A stretch of DNA of 64,000 nucleotides from positions 14,338,211 to 14,402,210 of the forward strand of contig CM075104.1 in assembly GCA_037576195.1 (NCBI GenBank), given 5' to 3'. How positions within the stretch are numbered: the stretch's first letter is position 1; every line of letters begins with the position of its first letter. This document shows positions 14,901-28,319 of the stretch, one piece after another. Source of the stretch: Phytoseiulus persimilis. Taxonomy: Eukaryota > Arthropoda > Arachnida > Mesostigmata > Phytoseiidae. The position numbers were made by a program, and so were the translations under genes. The notes below the pieces were generated by a model. That model saw nothing but the letters and a program-made list of their open reading frames with translations. It did no database searches and was not told the DNA's origin.

Positions 14901-17900
14901 TTCCATAAATAGTAGACATCATTTTGGATCACACTCGTTCCTTTTTTGGTTTCCTCACTCTCGGGCGGACGGTCAGTGAGCTCCTTGCTCCTGAGACTGT
15001 TTCAGAGCGGTTGTATCTCCTCAAACTCTCTTGACATTCCTCCGTAGCAGTGTTTCTGTGCGCCCGGGACGGGATCAAAGAGCGAATCCATCGCGAAAGA
15101 GCAGCGGAAAGCCCAATGATGGAAGCACGAGGAAAAGCGAAGCAAGATCGTGTTCGCGACCGGAGAGCGAAACAAGTTTCGGCGGGAGCGGCAAGCGAAG
15201 TAACATATGAGCTGGGATGAGAAATCAGACGAAGAGAGTCTGGATTCCTCGGTGGTTCAGACGAAAGAGCTCCTGCTCATGATATGTTGGGAAAAAGTAC
15301 CAGTTTCGAAGTCGACCCGTGAAAGTTATGGGACAAAAGAGTTTCCCATGACTGGTACATCGCTCGCACAGTACCATACTGTGTCGTGCTCCTTGCTCGG
15401 GCTGTACTGATACTGCTAGTACCGGTGGTGCTGATACTGCTTCATTATGATGTACTGTATAACACCGTATGGTGATGCTCCCGGATGCACTTTATGTAAT
15501 TGTACATTCAACAAACCATGGGTACAGGCGGGTGCGAGCTTCCAATCGGTTGGTTCTCCTCGCCATTCAAACACGGGTATAATTATTTTCCGACGTTGAA
15601 TACTGCACAAAATACTGAGTGGCAGGATATTTGCACAACGGATCCCGTGCCTTATGACTGGGTTTTCCCTCGGAGCTAAGCGACGTGATATTCGCAGCGC
15701 TTTCGCGGATAGGCAGGGAGAGAGGCCGGAGCGTTCGTGAGCCGATGAAACTGAGCATTCATTCAGAGATGGGGGACCAGTGTGGCGGGCGACGGTGCCG
15801 AGAGTGGAGGCCGAGAATCAGGGTATGGAACCGAACCCGGTCGGAGGAGCGACCGGGAGAAGAGGCAGCGAGGAAGGGCACAAATGCCGTGGCAGGCGCG
15901 TCTTCCCTCTTTGCAATTTGGCGATTGCTTCTCCACTTCGGGGGGCCGACGGGGTTTTCTAAGGCTGGGACGTTGGCTTTCGACTTCTCTGGGATGGCGG
16001 GGGCGGGAGTAGCACCAGCAGGGGCAGCAACCAGCACCGGCGTCCGAAGATTTATCTAAACTTTCACACTGTGCCGAGAACGAATTCGAGCGAGCGCTCG
16101 AGTCACCCTTTTATTTTTCGAGCGCTACCCGCACTCCGGAGGCGAGAGTTCCGCTTGCACCCGGCCAACGACCGACGCAGCGGAAGCCGCGGCAGCAACC
16201 AGTCACGAGAGCGGACAGAGTCGGCACGCGCACACCCATCCGATCGGCCAGAGCTCGGGTACGCGATGTCGAGGATGGGGAAAAAGACGAAAAATATTGA
16301 TTCGTTCCCGGGGAGTGGGAGAAAGTTGGGGATCGCATTGGAGAGATTTTGTCACCCGCTTCAGGAGCTGATGTCCTCGGTCCCTTCCATTCCGCTCGAA
16401 CTTTGGAATTCGGCTCTCCTGCTTGTAGATGGGCTCTTGTTTGTAGATCCAGTTGCCGTAGGCTTCTGCTCCGAGAGCGAATCGCATCGTTTCTCGATAG
16501 GTATGACCGAGCCCCTCAGGAAGAATAGGGCGCTCGGTATAATTGCGACAGAACTCCTCAAGTTCCTCCAGTCTGCGCCTACGCGTAGGTGGTCGCTGAG
16601 GGTCTACGGGGGTGCGATGGCAGGTGCTTCGACGATAGTGAGCATTTGCTGGTGGTGGTCGCTGCTTCTGCTGCCGCTCCAGAGCCGAAAGAGGAACAGA
16701 GCGATGTATCGACGCACATACAAGCTCTCGGCCGCAAACACATGCGAGCAAACAGGGACTCACGTGTAGACACAGAGGCCAGCCGGGCATCCGAACAGGC
16801 GGCAGGCGGAAGTCAGGAGCAGGAAGACTGCAGGCGCGCGAGTTTGCTGCTCTGCAGGTAGGCAGAGAAACCAGAATGGGCCAGTGTAACAGCCGCGGCG
16901 GTGTGCTCTTAGGTTGATTGCGTTTTTGAATTCCGAACTGATTGAATCGGTTCGGAAGCCACACGGAAGGGGGAGGCGAAAAACAAAGAAAACATCTGGG
17001 TCGTTAGTCGGTCTGTCGTTTCTTCTGGTGCTCGTGAGGTTATACGTATTTTCCCTCAGCTTTCCCACTTTCTCTCATTTCTGTTCCTCGACTCTCTCAG
17101 CACCGGTCGGATCTCCTCCTGCAGTGATCCCCACATCCTCCTTTCCCGCTGCGCGTCCCCATCCCCCCCCTTGCCTCCAGCTCGTCCGTCCCTTAATCTC
17201 CTTCCTACTCCTGGAATCCTTCCCCTCCCGATTTTTCTGTGTCTTCTGCCCCAGCTCCTTATAGCGTTTCTCCTGTTCTCCTGTCGTGTTCTCCTCAGGG
17301 AACCCCTTCCCTTCATCGATGCCCAGCTTCTTATACAAAATTCGTTTCCCTTCCACAACGGCAATCCGTTGGAAGGTCAAACATCAATCCGTTCCCTCAT
17401 CGATCGATCCGAGGCTGACTGGCAGATTGCCTAATGGGATCTGCTTCTATGGATGACGTTGACTTTGTTGGGTTTGAATGGCAGGGGTTCGGATCGAGGT
17501 TCGCGCTCGTCTGGCTTGTTCATTGCTTTTACGTGCTCAGGGAAGAGAGGCGGGCCTGCTGGCGAAATCAAAGGAGCGCCAGATAAGCTTCCTGGATCAC
17601 TTCGAGAGGGCACGCAGAATAGTTGCGCGACTCCCATTGAGGAGGCGAAACTTTAGTCGCGAGCGAGCGAACTACATGATCCAGTTCGTCGAGAGGAATT
17701 CGCATCACCTCGAACCCGCTCGTCTAACCGATTTGATGATGCTCCTCAGGGAGGCGGGGTAGAGCCTATGGGGCGTCAACCCGAATAATCCATTTGCAAG
17801 GTTGTGCGACATGCCCTCGAGAAGGTCTGCAGGAATCCACAAGAGAACCGATTCTCGATGATACAACTGAAGATGTTCTTGACCCTCGGTCGGTCGGTTA

Positions 17901-20129
17901 TCAGGACCACGATTGCAACCGCTGCTGGCGCACCAAGGGTTACAATGTTCGTTCCGAGCAGAATGGAGTGAAGCTCAGCTGGAAACGACGAAATGAAACT
18001 TTCCGCTGGATGATCAGCCGGTCCTCTGTCGAGTCTCTCTCTGAACGAACTCTTGGTATGGGTCTGTTCTTCCCCGAAATCTCAAAAACCGCACTCGGTT
18101 TGATGTTTCTCAGAGAGGCAGCAAGATTTCTCCGGCTTATTTCCTGCCTGCACTTGTACATGTTCCGCTTGTTCTCCTTGATTCTGTCAATTTATTTTCT
18201 CTACGTCCCATTGTCTCCGCAATCGTCGAGCCCAAGGTCTGCGGAGCTCACTTGTTTCTCTTGTGGTTTGTGCTCCAGGCCCCGTACGCTCAGGTTCTTC
18301 CGATTCGGTCCCGTTGCCTTTGCAGACGACTGGAAGCGCGTGGAAAAATAACACAAAAAGCCACGTATACGGAGCGTCGCAACGAACTCTCCGATGCATG
18401 ACAATTTGATAAGTCACAGCACATATTATTTGTGACTCGATCGATGTCGAGGGAAAATTCCCTCCGTTGTGCGGTTTTCTGTCGTGTTGGATCAGCACCA
18501 CTCGCTCGGGACAGGAATTCCTCCCGCGGCCTCTGCGTCCATCATGTGGGCGCTTCCTTGAAATCTGTTCGTTTGTTCGCTGTCTGCTAAGCCGCAATGT
18601 TAAAGCTGTGGCGACGAATCCCAGCCCGCTCTCCGTCACTGCTGAAAAAAACAATCCACGCAGCCAGTGACCCATCCTCTTAGGCTTAGGCTGACTCGGG
18701 CTTCGATCCTGACTTATGGAGAAATCACTTGAGGGAGGGACCTGGAGCGATTCGTGTCCAAATCTGTAGATCCTCTTTGTTTCCGGACAGCTTTGCGCGT
18801 CGTTCCGAATCGACTTCCGGCCGATTGAAACGCACGTTCTCTTTGTGGGAGTCGGTGCTTCTTGCGATCTCTGTGATAATCTGGTGGTGGGCGCAGCGCA
18901 CCCTCGATGTTGGCTTGTTGTTTTCGCCGCGAGGCTGTTTGCGGCAGAGCGCGCGATCCTCCCCCAAGCTTCTCAGCTGCCCGATTCTCGTTCGGACGTT
19001 TTCCCTCTGTCTTTCGCGAGACATCGTCGGTGGCCTGTTCCGATAGCCTGCTCGTAGCTCATGGAGCTCAGCGAACCTCCCTCCGGACAGATCGGAGAGA
19101 CCGACTGACAAACAGACCATCAGGCAGAGCGATGGTCGAGCTTGTGCCTGACCCGAGCTCTGCTGACCTCGGAGTTCTCGACCGTCTAGCTCGAGCTCAC
19201 GTTTCAGCTACGCCAACGACGAACCTTTCTCGGTTCTGGGGTTGGTTTCTCTTTTCGGCTCGTCGTGCTCACCGTCCTGAGAGAGACCAAACGAGATTAA
19301 AGATGAGGCCGCTTTACCTCGGAACCACTACGGCGACGACCACGACCACCAGCGGGGGGAGAACGACACCGACGTCGACAACCTCCGCCAAAGAGCTTCC
19401 TACGTGGGAGCTTGCGTCCAGCATGACATGCACGGGCGGCTCGAGCACCGCGGTCGGTGAGCAGATCAGTCGACTGGTTCGTCCGACCGACTGAACGTCC
19501 GACTCGATGGCTACCTTTTGCTGATTCGATGTTGCGGAAAGCTCCGTGCGTTCAGCCTTTCGCGGTGCTTTCTCAAACAGAGTCCTACGGACGAGAGAAA
19601 ACGAAGACAAACGAACAATCTGGATCGGGAACTAGGAGGGCACAGGAGGAGGAATGGTGGACGGGGACGACGCGGGAGGAGAACGGCATCGACAGAGGAG
19701 CGGAAAAAGGATCGAGAGGGAGAAACGTAGTGGGCGAACAGCGTTTAATGAAGCCAATAGCAAAGATTGAGCTAGAAAGGCCAACCTCAATGTTGGCCTC
19801 TCTGAGATTGCCTCTCGCTGCAGCTGCCTCCTGCCTTCTGTTACCACTCGCCATGTAATTAAAACAGAACCGGCTATCAGATTCCCTCCGTTCCCTTTGC
19901 AATCCTTATCCATCAATGAAGAGTCCGTCGAGTTCTGGCTGTTGAGATTCTCGACCATAAGTCATCGCGGAAATTCGCGCCGTAAAATGGCTGAACTCAT
20001 CGCTCGGAATCGCTCGATCTCAAACCCGAAATCACAACTCGCCTCCCCTGTTCATTCGAATCGATCCGAATTTCCGGTTTCTCACTCCTCCACTTTGCCA
20101 TTTTGTGACACTCGCTCCTCTCCTTGCAG

Positions 20130-20176
20130 CGGCACACCTGCTGACCATCAACAAGAACCAGCGCCAGTTGTCAAAG
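20130..20176 (+). other. Exon-like 47-nt piece in the gene-free region
   Basis: A good acceptor (ctcctctccttgcag) and donor (AAAG|GTAAGC) bracket 47 nt that is open in at least two frames, one reading HLLTINKNQRQLSK. It could be a micro-exon, a non-coding 5' exon of the receptor gene, or chance. Confidence 0.25.
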
Positions 20177-23100
20177 GTAAGCCCCCCGAGGAGAACTTGC
20201 TGTTGCTGCCACGTTGGAACACCTTCATCGCGATCGTCAAACGGTCTGGTCGGAGTCTAGTTGCCCGCTCGGCTTGGGACTCAATGGCCGAATACGGCAC
20301 GCTCGGCTGGCACGATAGCAAGTGCTCAGCATCCTGTCGCATGCTAACGACCTTGCGACTGTAGCTCTTCGAGGAAACGCATCCTGCGTGCTTGGCCAGC
20401 GACTGGCTCCCCGCTGAATCGGTGATCTAGACGTCGGCTGCCTCGGTCGCGACCTCCCAACATTCACGGGGGATGTCGCGCGATAATACGACGACTTCAA
20501 TGGGAGCGCCGGCAGTCAGGGCCGTCTGGCGCCCAACTTCATCCTTTATTTCGCCTCTTTGCCATCCCGGAAACATCGTCCTCGTGTTGTCAATGATTCC
20601 CTCACCAGAAGATACTAGTTGTGTCCCTGTCCCCGCCAACCGGGCGTTGTCGGCAGGAGGCAGGAGAGTGATCCGCGCGAAGATCATGTGGACCGGGAAC
20701 CGCTCTGAGGGGGGACGGGGCGAACAGAAGGATGCCGAGGAGGGGGGAAGGCTTCATGAATGAGGAAAAATGTAGGCAACGTTTGCGGATCTGTAGGCGG
20801 TGCCGCCGCTGAGGTACAGGTTGCCAGCAAACGAGGACCAGCGGGTGTCCATCTTGTGCCAAACGCACAATTCCGAGCCCGTTCCCTCCTTTCCATACAA
20901 ACGAAAACTTTCTGCCAGTGACAGTCGTTGTCCTCCGGGCGGCCAGCGGACCATCCGACTGTCAGAAGGCTAGAAAAAATGGTTTTTAACCTGGCGATTC
21001 GGTTGCGTGGCTTCCAGTCTCGAGCCAGCCGAGACCGTTTCAGAAAAAAACCGTTTCTTGTTGGTGGCGTGGCCGTTGTTGTCGAAAAACAGCGCTCCGC
21101 TTCCGTTATCCTCTACAGTTACGCGCGACGGCATCGTCGGTGAATTGTGAATCGCGGGAGGAATTCCTCAGCTGCCCAGCTGACAGGCGGGCTCACTCTC
21201 TGATGGACGGGGCTGTTTCGGTAAGAATTCGGCTGAGGTCGCATCTGGAATCACTGAGAGTCTTTTCGCAAGCGCTAGCGTCGGTCGTTGCCGATGGCTA
21301 TATCCTGTACAGCGGACAAGCGGCGAGCTCCAGACGGCGCCCTGCAAATGCCATTCGCGAGGGCGACAAACTCCTCTGATTTTTCGTCTGTTCGCGTGAA
21401 TCGATTCTGCTGAGCGTCCGATCGATGACGCGGGATCTTTTCTATTCGAAACCGGTCATGCGGCACTGAGCTATCCACAAACAAAGACGAAGTCGCTTTT
21501 TTCGCGCTCCGATCCGCGGCCTGAAGGTCCCTTCCACAGCCGGAGATGCCTTCGTCGCGCCCTGTGGTCCTCGTGCCGTCCCCTGACCGAGGCCCGTGTT
21601 CCGTGTATTTTGTTCCACATTAGCACCTTCGAGCTCGAGTTTTTTCATTCCGCGCCCCCGCGTGGTTCGTCTTTGTTCTCAGCAAAGTGCGCCGTCATAC
21701 TTCCCGCACGCCGCTCTTGTCGAAGAGATGCGCACGAAAGCAATTATCATTTCTCTGGGAGTGTTTTTTCTTTTTCGTGCCGTCTACGCGGAATCCAAAC
21801 TCGCGGCAGCGTGTCGAAACCGTCCAGGAGCCTTGCGTGTTTCGTGCGTGCCGCCAATCGAGCCGTTGAACATTAAATTAGAATCGACCGGGAAGTCGGG
21901 CGGATGCGAGAACGAAAAAAACATCGAGTCGTACAGGAAATCCACAGTTGTTCTCTTCGCGAAGACCCGTCTCCGACCCCCTACCGAATCGAAGAAAGAT
22001 CACTGTGTATTTGTTCTTTACATCTGAATCGAGTTTATTTCCCTTTCATCTAGAACGAACTTTCTCCTGGGATCGGCCCGCCTCTGAAGCAATTGTTATT
22101 TCGAGATTCCTCCCGATTCGAAAATCCGAGTTTACCATTCTGATCTTCTCCATTCACTCGAGCCGTGTCCCCTGTCGCCTGTGTTAACACAATCAGTGTC
22201 CAGAGCTGCTTTTCGACTTCGTCGAACTCGACTCGTCGACTCGTATCGGAGGTCTTCCGTGCAGTCGCTCTAGTTTCGATATTGATTCCAATGAATTCCT
22301 GAGACGGCATGTCATCAGGGTTTCCGACCGGGATAGCAGACCGTATAGCTTCAATCCCCAGAGGGTGGTGTTCAAGTTATCCGTTTTCCTGGAGGAAGTT
22401 GAGATGCGCACAGCTTAGTTTTCTCAGCGGCAGTTCTATCGTTGTGATGACCGTTTTTCGGTGCGAACGGCGGGTCTTCCGCAGGAGCACACCTGTCATG
22501 AGTTCTCACACACCCAACCTCCTGCAAGCAACCCCAAGTCCATGACGAAACCGAGTCGTTCTCGGATCCTGTGGGCGGGGAACTCCGGCGCAGGTAGTGG
22601 CAAGATCCCGTCGTTTCGGAAGCGCGAAAGGTTTTTCGGAGTGTGGGTGCCGGTAACGACAAGAGCCCGCGGATGTAATTGATGTCGAACTCCCACGAGC
22701 AACCATTAGATGAGAGAGTGCGTCGTTCGAGATGTTCTTCCGGAGTTTTTCCCGTAGATCATTGAACACCGCCCCGTGTTTTGAGAGAGCGAGCCTTTGA
22801 ACCCGTTCTATCGGCGGGAGGCGTCGTTATATTTTATTATTGGCTCCGAGGGGACGGACAGGGAGCTTTAGAAGCGGAGCTCCGCACATCGCGCCACAGT
22901 CTTGGAGCCGAATCCTTGAAAGCCATGCATTGTAACGGCCCACCACGCGGCGAAACGGGATCAGGCCATTGTGCGGAATTGCGGATCAGGCCTCACGGCG
23001 CGCCATTGGTCTAGGATCGAGGGCAAGTCGTCGTCGCCGAGAACCGGCTTGGAGGGCACGCGAACTGGATGTCGTATTCACTCGCATACGGCTCGGGCAA

Positions 23101-26100
23101 ATATGATTGATCAGGAGAGCGGAAGGAGCACCCGGCGTACGCGGACATATTTCATGCGAGGGAACAGAGGAGATAAGGCCGAACCAGAAGACGAGAGCAC
23201 TCTGATGCGCGTGAGTCGAGCTTCCTAGAGCTGCCGCTACCGCTACAATCTGCTCCTCAGGGTCTGGAGCTGTCACTCATGGCGATTCCTCCTTCCGTCC
23301 CGCTCTGGATGAGCTGAGACTCGTCGCTGCGAAGCTCGGTTGCTCAATGTTTCTTCCCGGCTTGGACGCGGGAGGAAGAGTCGAACACGACGGAATCGGG
23401 CCGCCCCAACCGGGAAGCGGCTCGAGTCCATAGAGATTTCCTTCTCCCGCCCGACCCTCGGCGACCGCCACGGCTCGAACTCGCTCGACCAACGAAACCT
23501 TGGTCGTCGGGGCTCGCTCTGAGAGCGTCCACCCGCGTCGAAATTTCGGCGGAGACTATCGTCCTTGTCTCCCGAGCAGCAGCGTATCAACACGTGGAGA
23601 GGGCACGCGACCCTCTCTCCAGGAGAACGCACTCCTTGCTTGGGAGAAGCATTCGGTTAGAATCAGGCCACACGATAACCGGGCCGGAGCTGGCCGTAAA
23701 ACTACACCGATGAACCCTTGAAATGCTGAACTTGTTGTGTATCGGTGCGCTTCGGGAACAACGCTCTCCCGGCTACGAGGAATAACGGTCGTTTAGTGTG
23801 AAGTGCCAAAAGCTCTGTGGATTACGTTTGAGTGCGGAAGTTCCCAGCGGACCCGATGGTGAGTCGGAGAGCCTCGGTCTTTGGGAATCGCGGCTCGGAT
23901 CGCGCGTAACTCAACCAGGTTCCGACAGTCGGCCGTGACGACGATTGCTGGATTTTGTGGGCGGTGACATGATCCGGAATCTCGTCGCACCGACGTGCAA
24001 CTCGCTTCAGACGAATCCTGGCGCAGGGAAAGAGCTGGTTCAGATGCCGCTGTCCGACGTGGAATGCGGTTCGCAATCTCTGCTTCCTGTAACTCGGGAG
24101 CTCATCATGGCCGGTGACGTAATTGCGACGAATGGGTTATGAGAGAAACTTTTGCTGTTCGATATTGCGGCGCTGGCCGTTACCGCCAGACTCGCTGAAG
24201 TTCGCGTTCGCCAAGGTTTCGGTGGAGACACGTCAGCCCCGAGCGCCGTTCCCTGTTCTGTTGGAGGCTGTTGACGCAGCTGACGTAGTTAATCTGACGA
24301 TGACATGCTCTACGAGGCCGAGTGCACAGACGCAATATCAGTTGTCAGCTTTGTTTGTTGTTCGCTGCCTGATCCGTGGCTCGTTCAGGGACTCCGGCTT
24401 CGGGAAGGATTGCGCGGAAGAAGAATTCGTTCGCGGAGGAGTTCTGGCTGATTGTCCGCTGGAGCTGAGCGAGTCGTCCGGACGAAGTTGGATGAATGCG
24501 CTCCTCATCGATCGTTCTCAGACTCATTTCACTTGCAGACGCTGGAAGCTTCCTCTCTTCTTCTGACGTTCTCCGTCCAGTCACCTCGCCGGACCCTCCG
24601 AGCGAAGTTTCCGAACTCGTTCAGAGCTAGGCGCGCTCGAGACGAGATCCATTGGCATTCGAATGCGAGCGCTTCAGCCGTTCATGATTTCAACTACGAA
24701 GAACCGCGGTGCAGTGGGCTGGGCCCCGCGAAAAGACGCTCGGCGGGCGCACTCGTTGCTTGGAGGGCGATGTCGTTCCAACAATCGGTCTCTGGTGGCC
24801 GGGCGGTTTGTTTGCCGCTCTTACCAACTTGTCGGCCGCCTGTTTGCCAGGTCCTCGTCTAGCAAGGAAGAATGGAGCCAATTAAACATCGACAAGACAA
24901 CCGTGTAACAAAGGGCAGGACATCCCCGACACATTCCTCGCCAAAGGCCGATCGACGTCGCAGGCGCTTGACAGATCTCGTTGCCGGCTACCAGAATCTC
25001 GCGACCAGCGAGCAGGCGCCTACCGGAAGGAGCTGAATCGATGCACTTTGGAGTTTGGTTCCTTTCGAAACTCCAATCACCGATCTCGACACTCGTTGGA
25101 ACGGACAATAGGTTTGCCATTCTATCTGGGACAATGGTCGCTGCGGGCGCGTGATGAGGAGACATTGACCACGATCGGCTGTCCGGCTGGGGTCGAATCA
25201 TCGACTCTGCGTCGAACGGGATCACAAAACGTTGAAACGGGACCTGAACTTGTGTCGTGATTCCGTCGTTGAGGTCGGTCAGGATGTTCCGCTACAGAAT
25301 TATTGGCCGACGACCCTGAAGTTTCGGGCGGTGATCAGAAGTCGGATGTGTGTATTTCGACCGGGGGTTTCTGATCCGGGATTCGAAGGACGTTTGGTGC
25401 TGGGGATGGTAATTTGAGGGTATTTACAAATCACATTTCAGTACCGGAGAATACCTCGCAGCGCCACCGAGCTCCCCCCACCGGAGCCGAGCGGATCATC
25501 TGTCCAAGTTTCCGGGCTGGTGTTCGGTTCCGAAAGCGGGCAGTGAGCCTAGATGGAACGACGGACCGACAGGCTGACGGACGGAGGGCGAGCGGACGCA
25601 CGAAGGGCGAGCGGGTGGCAAGGTAGTCTCAGTTTTCGTGGAGCCCAGAAGCCGTTGGGCCGCTGACGGCTGAAAGATGGCATTGACAAGGCGCCGAGAG
25701 GTCTCAATGGAGTATTGCTCATTTTGTCTTGGGAGCAGCCACCGAGGAGGACGGTGGGACACGGAGGGGAGGGGGGAGGAAAGCCGGGTCGAGAGAAAGA
25801 AAAAGAGAATGTCTGTCGACGTCGCCAACACCACCGTGACCATCGCTCCTCACCAAGACTAGCAGGAAAAGGATGTTCGTTCTCATTGTTCTCAAATGTG
25901 CTTCTTTCTCCTTTGACTGGGTCTCTCTGAAAAACGTGTCGCGTCGCCAGCACGCTCCTCCATCCGCGCACGCTGAACGAGCATTGCACGGCCGCGCGGC
26001 CTCTACCACAGCCTCAACAACTCGGATGAGCTCGGGATTCAAACCCTGGTCAGCTAGTCAGGGGGTTTGAGCTCCCGGAACCAGGCCGTGGGCGAACACG

Positions 26101-28230
26101 CAGGCCAGCATCCATTAACAAAGGAAACACGAGAAAGTGAGCCGGCAGCGCGTTCGGTCGGAGTTTGAGCTGTTATTGCCTCCGGTTGAATGGAGAGCAG
26201 CACCGCAGCGGCACTCACTCATCAATGCTCAGCGAGACCTTGACTCGCCGTCGATCGCGTCAGTGGGCTCTGCGGTGGATCGGCTCTTGAGTTCGCTCGT
26301 TCCTCTTTGCGACTCGAAGTTTACTACATCATCACTGTGAGTGTGTGGCAACTTCACGCCGTTTGTCCATCCCCGCCGACTTGCGTCTCGGTTTTGCTGG
26401 AACGTGTAATGGTGCTTAATGAATGGATAGGTGAATGAGCCGGAAAACTGAGTGGGTCCGCGGCCGGATGAGCAAACTGGCGGACGAATATAACAACGAG
26501 TAAACGAGCCCATAAATTAATGGGCATCGAGAGGGATTTCTCGGAGCGGGATGGTTGTGTGTGTGTGTTCGTGGTTCTCAATGAAACGACGCTCGGATGA
26601 TGTAATGATAGATCGGAGAGTCAGGAATGTTTGAGTGCCCTCGAAGTCTGGCGGGCGAGGGTTCGAATTCATGAACCCGGCTCAAATGGTTTTCAGCCAA
26701 AACAAAAGACCTCCCTCTCCTGAGAAGTCACGAATGGAGCCCGACGGCACGAGGAGGAGAACGAGGATCCGGCGGCGGACCTTGCGCTCCGCCGATGGAG
26801 CGGATCTTTAGCTCGTTAGCTCGCAGACTCGACAAAGACGTCGGAGGAATGGGAGAAGTTTCTTTTCATCGAAGAAGAAAGCTCTTCCTCATCTTTCAAG
26901 AATGTTTCTGTCGCTCGTATTTTTTACCTTTCCGTTGGTTCCCCGACGCTTTCTCTGCCGAGTTTCTCGACGGCTCGGTCGGGTATCAACGTCGGAGCAA
27001 CTGTAGAGCCGATTTCACAATTGTCGACCTCCGACCTCCTTGAGCACTCCGAGGTAGGACTTCGATCGGTCGGCGTAGACTTTCGTCGGTTCACCTCGAC
27101 GGCTGGCTCTCCCGGCGCCGAGGAGAGGCAGACACCGACGGGAACTGCAGGATGTCAGCAAACACATTTACTGTTGGAGCTCGTTAAAATGGTGCATACG
27201 TCGGCTTGTTGACGGGACAGTGGTTAGCAGGATCGGTGCTGAGCCTCCGGGGGAAATCACGCTCGTCACCAGCGGTCATCATCTTCGGCAGCAAACGTCT
27301 GGGTGCCCCACTGTCTCCCGGCGAGCGGGCGCGAAACCCCCTGGTCCGTGACCGCCTGCTTGTAGGGGCTCATTGTTTCGCGGGAAGGGTTGTCTACCAG
27401 AGAACCGAACGCGGATTCGGGCGATTTCGGGAGGATTCCGACAATCTAGATTTTCAGGCGAAGCAACGCGATTTTCGCCGCTGTTCTGAGTCTGGAATCT
27501 GTTCCCGTCGTTACGACGTGCGGGACGAGAATCAGTCCCGGTGCCAAATCGCATCCGAAAGACTGATGGAAAACTCGAATCCCGGGATCGTCCGCTTCGT
27601 CTGATAGCGGTACGGCTGCACTGGGTGAAGAAGTAGCGAGCGAGGTCTAGAGCTCCGTCGTTTCGGATGCGTTTGTCGGCACTCTCCGCGGCTAAGAGGA
27701 AGATCCGCCTACCATCACCTGTCATGGAAAAAATCGACCGAGTCTTTCGGCTCCGGGAGCGTTGGCGCGTGAAGCGAGGCCGGCCGCATTGCCGTTTCCA
27801 TTGCGTCCGTCCGGTCGGTCGGTCGGCCTCTTTCGTTCGTCTGCCTGTTCCTTCGCGGTTCCGCAGTCTGCGAGTCAGTCTGCCAAGCAACGAGCGAGAA
27901 GGCCGTCCGAGCCGGGCCCGACCAAGCAAGAACGGCAAACGCAGCCGGGACATGACAGCAATCTACGGGAATGGGATCTCTCTATGTCGCGGCCACGCTC
28001 CAACCGGACCGGAGGGATCTTCGTGAGCCGGACCGTTCCCTCGATCGACCTCATAACGACATGCTGGCCGCTAAGTGAGAACAGAGCCGGGCCCGCTCAA
28101 CGTCAACGCGGCTGTTGCGGCGCCCTTCCTCCTGAGTTTCTCTCCTGAGCTCGCCGTCATCGTAGCTCGAGTGGTGGTTGTTGCCATCGTCACTACAGAG
28201 AAACGCTTCGAGCGTACTCATCCTCTATTC

Positions 28231-28319
28231 CTCTCTCTCTCTTCCCCATCTCTCTCTCTCACTCTCTCTCTCTTCCCCATCTCTCTCTCTCTCTCTCTCT
28301 ATCTCTCCCTCTCTCTCAG
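28231..28319 (+). repeat. CT-rich microsatellite with a 31-bp internal duplication
   Basis: About 90 bp of nearly pure CT. It contains two copies, spaced 31 bp, of a CT run interrupted by ttccccat. It ends in ctctctcag, a perfect-looking splice acceptor, but no plausible exon follows. Confidence 0.85.

Noticed and set aside
15330-15480. Repeated GTAC/TGATACTGCT words as a possible MITE
   Set aside because: Only one short direct repeat (TGATACTGCT) and loose palindromes are visible, with no terminal inverted repeats or target-site duplication.
16203-16964. 253-codon open frame, minus strand, with a 232-codon frame opposite (16,071-16,769)
   Set aside because: Both are Arg/Pro/Ser-rich and low in hydrophobic patterning. 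They overlap antisense, lack splice support and resemble no domain.
27279-27953. 224-codon open frame, minus strand
   Set aside because: It is extremely Arg-rich with no recognisable motif, and + strand frames overlap it throughout.
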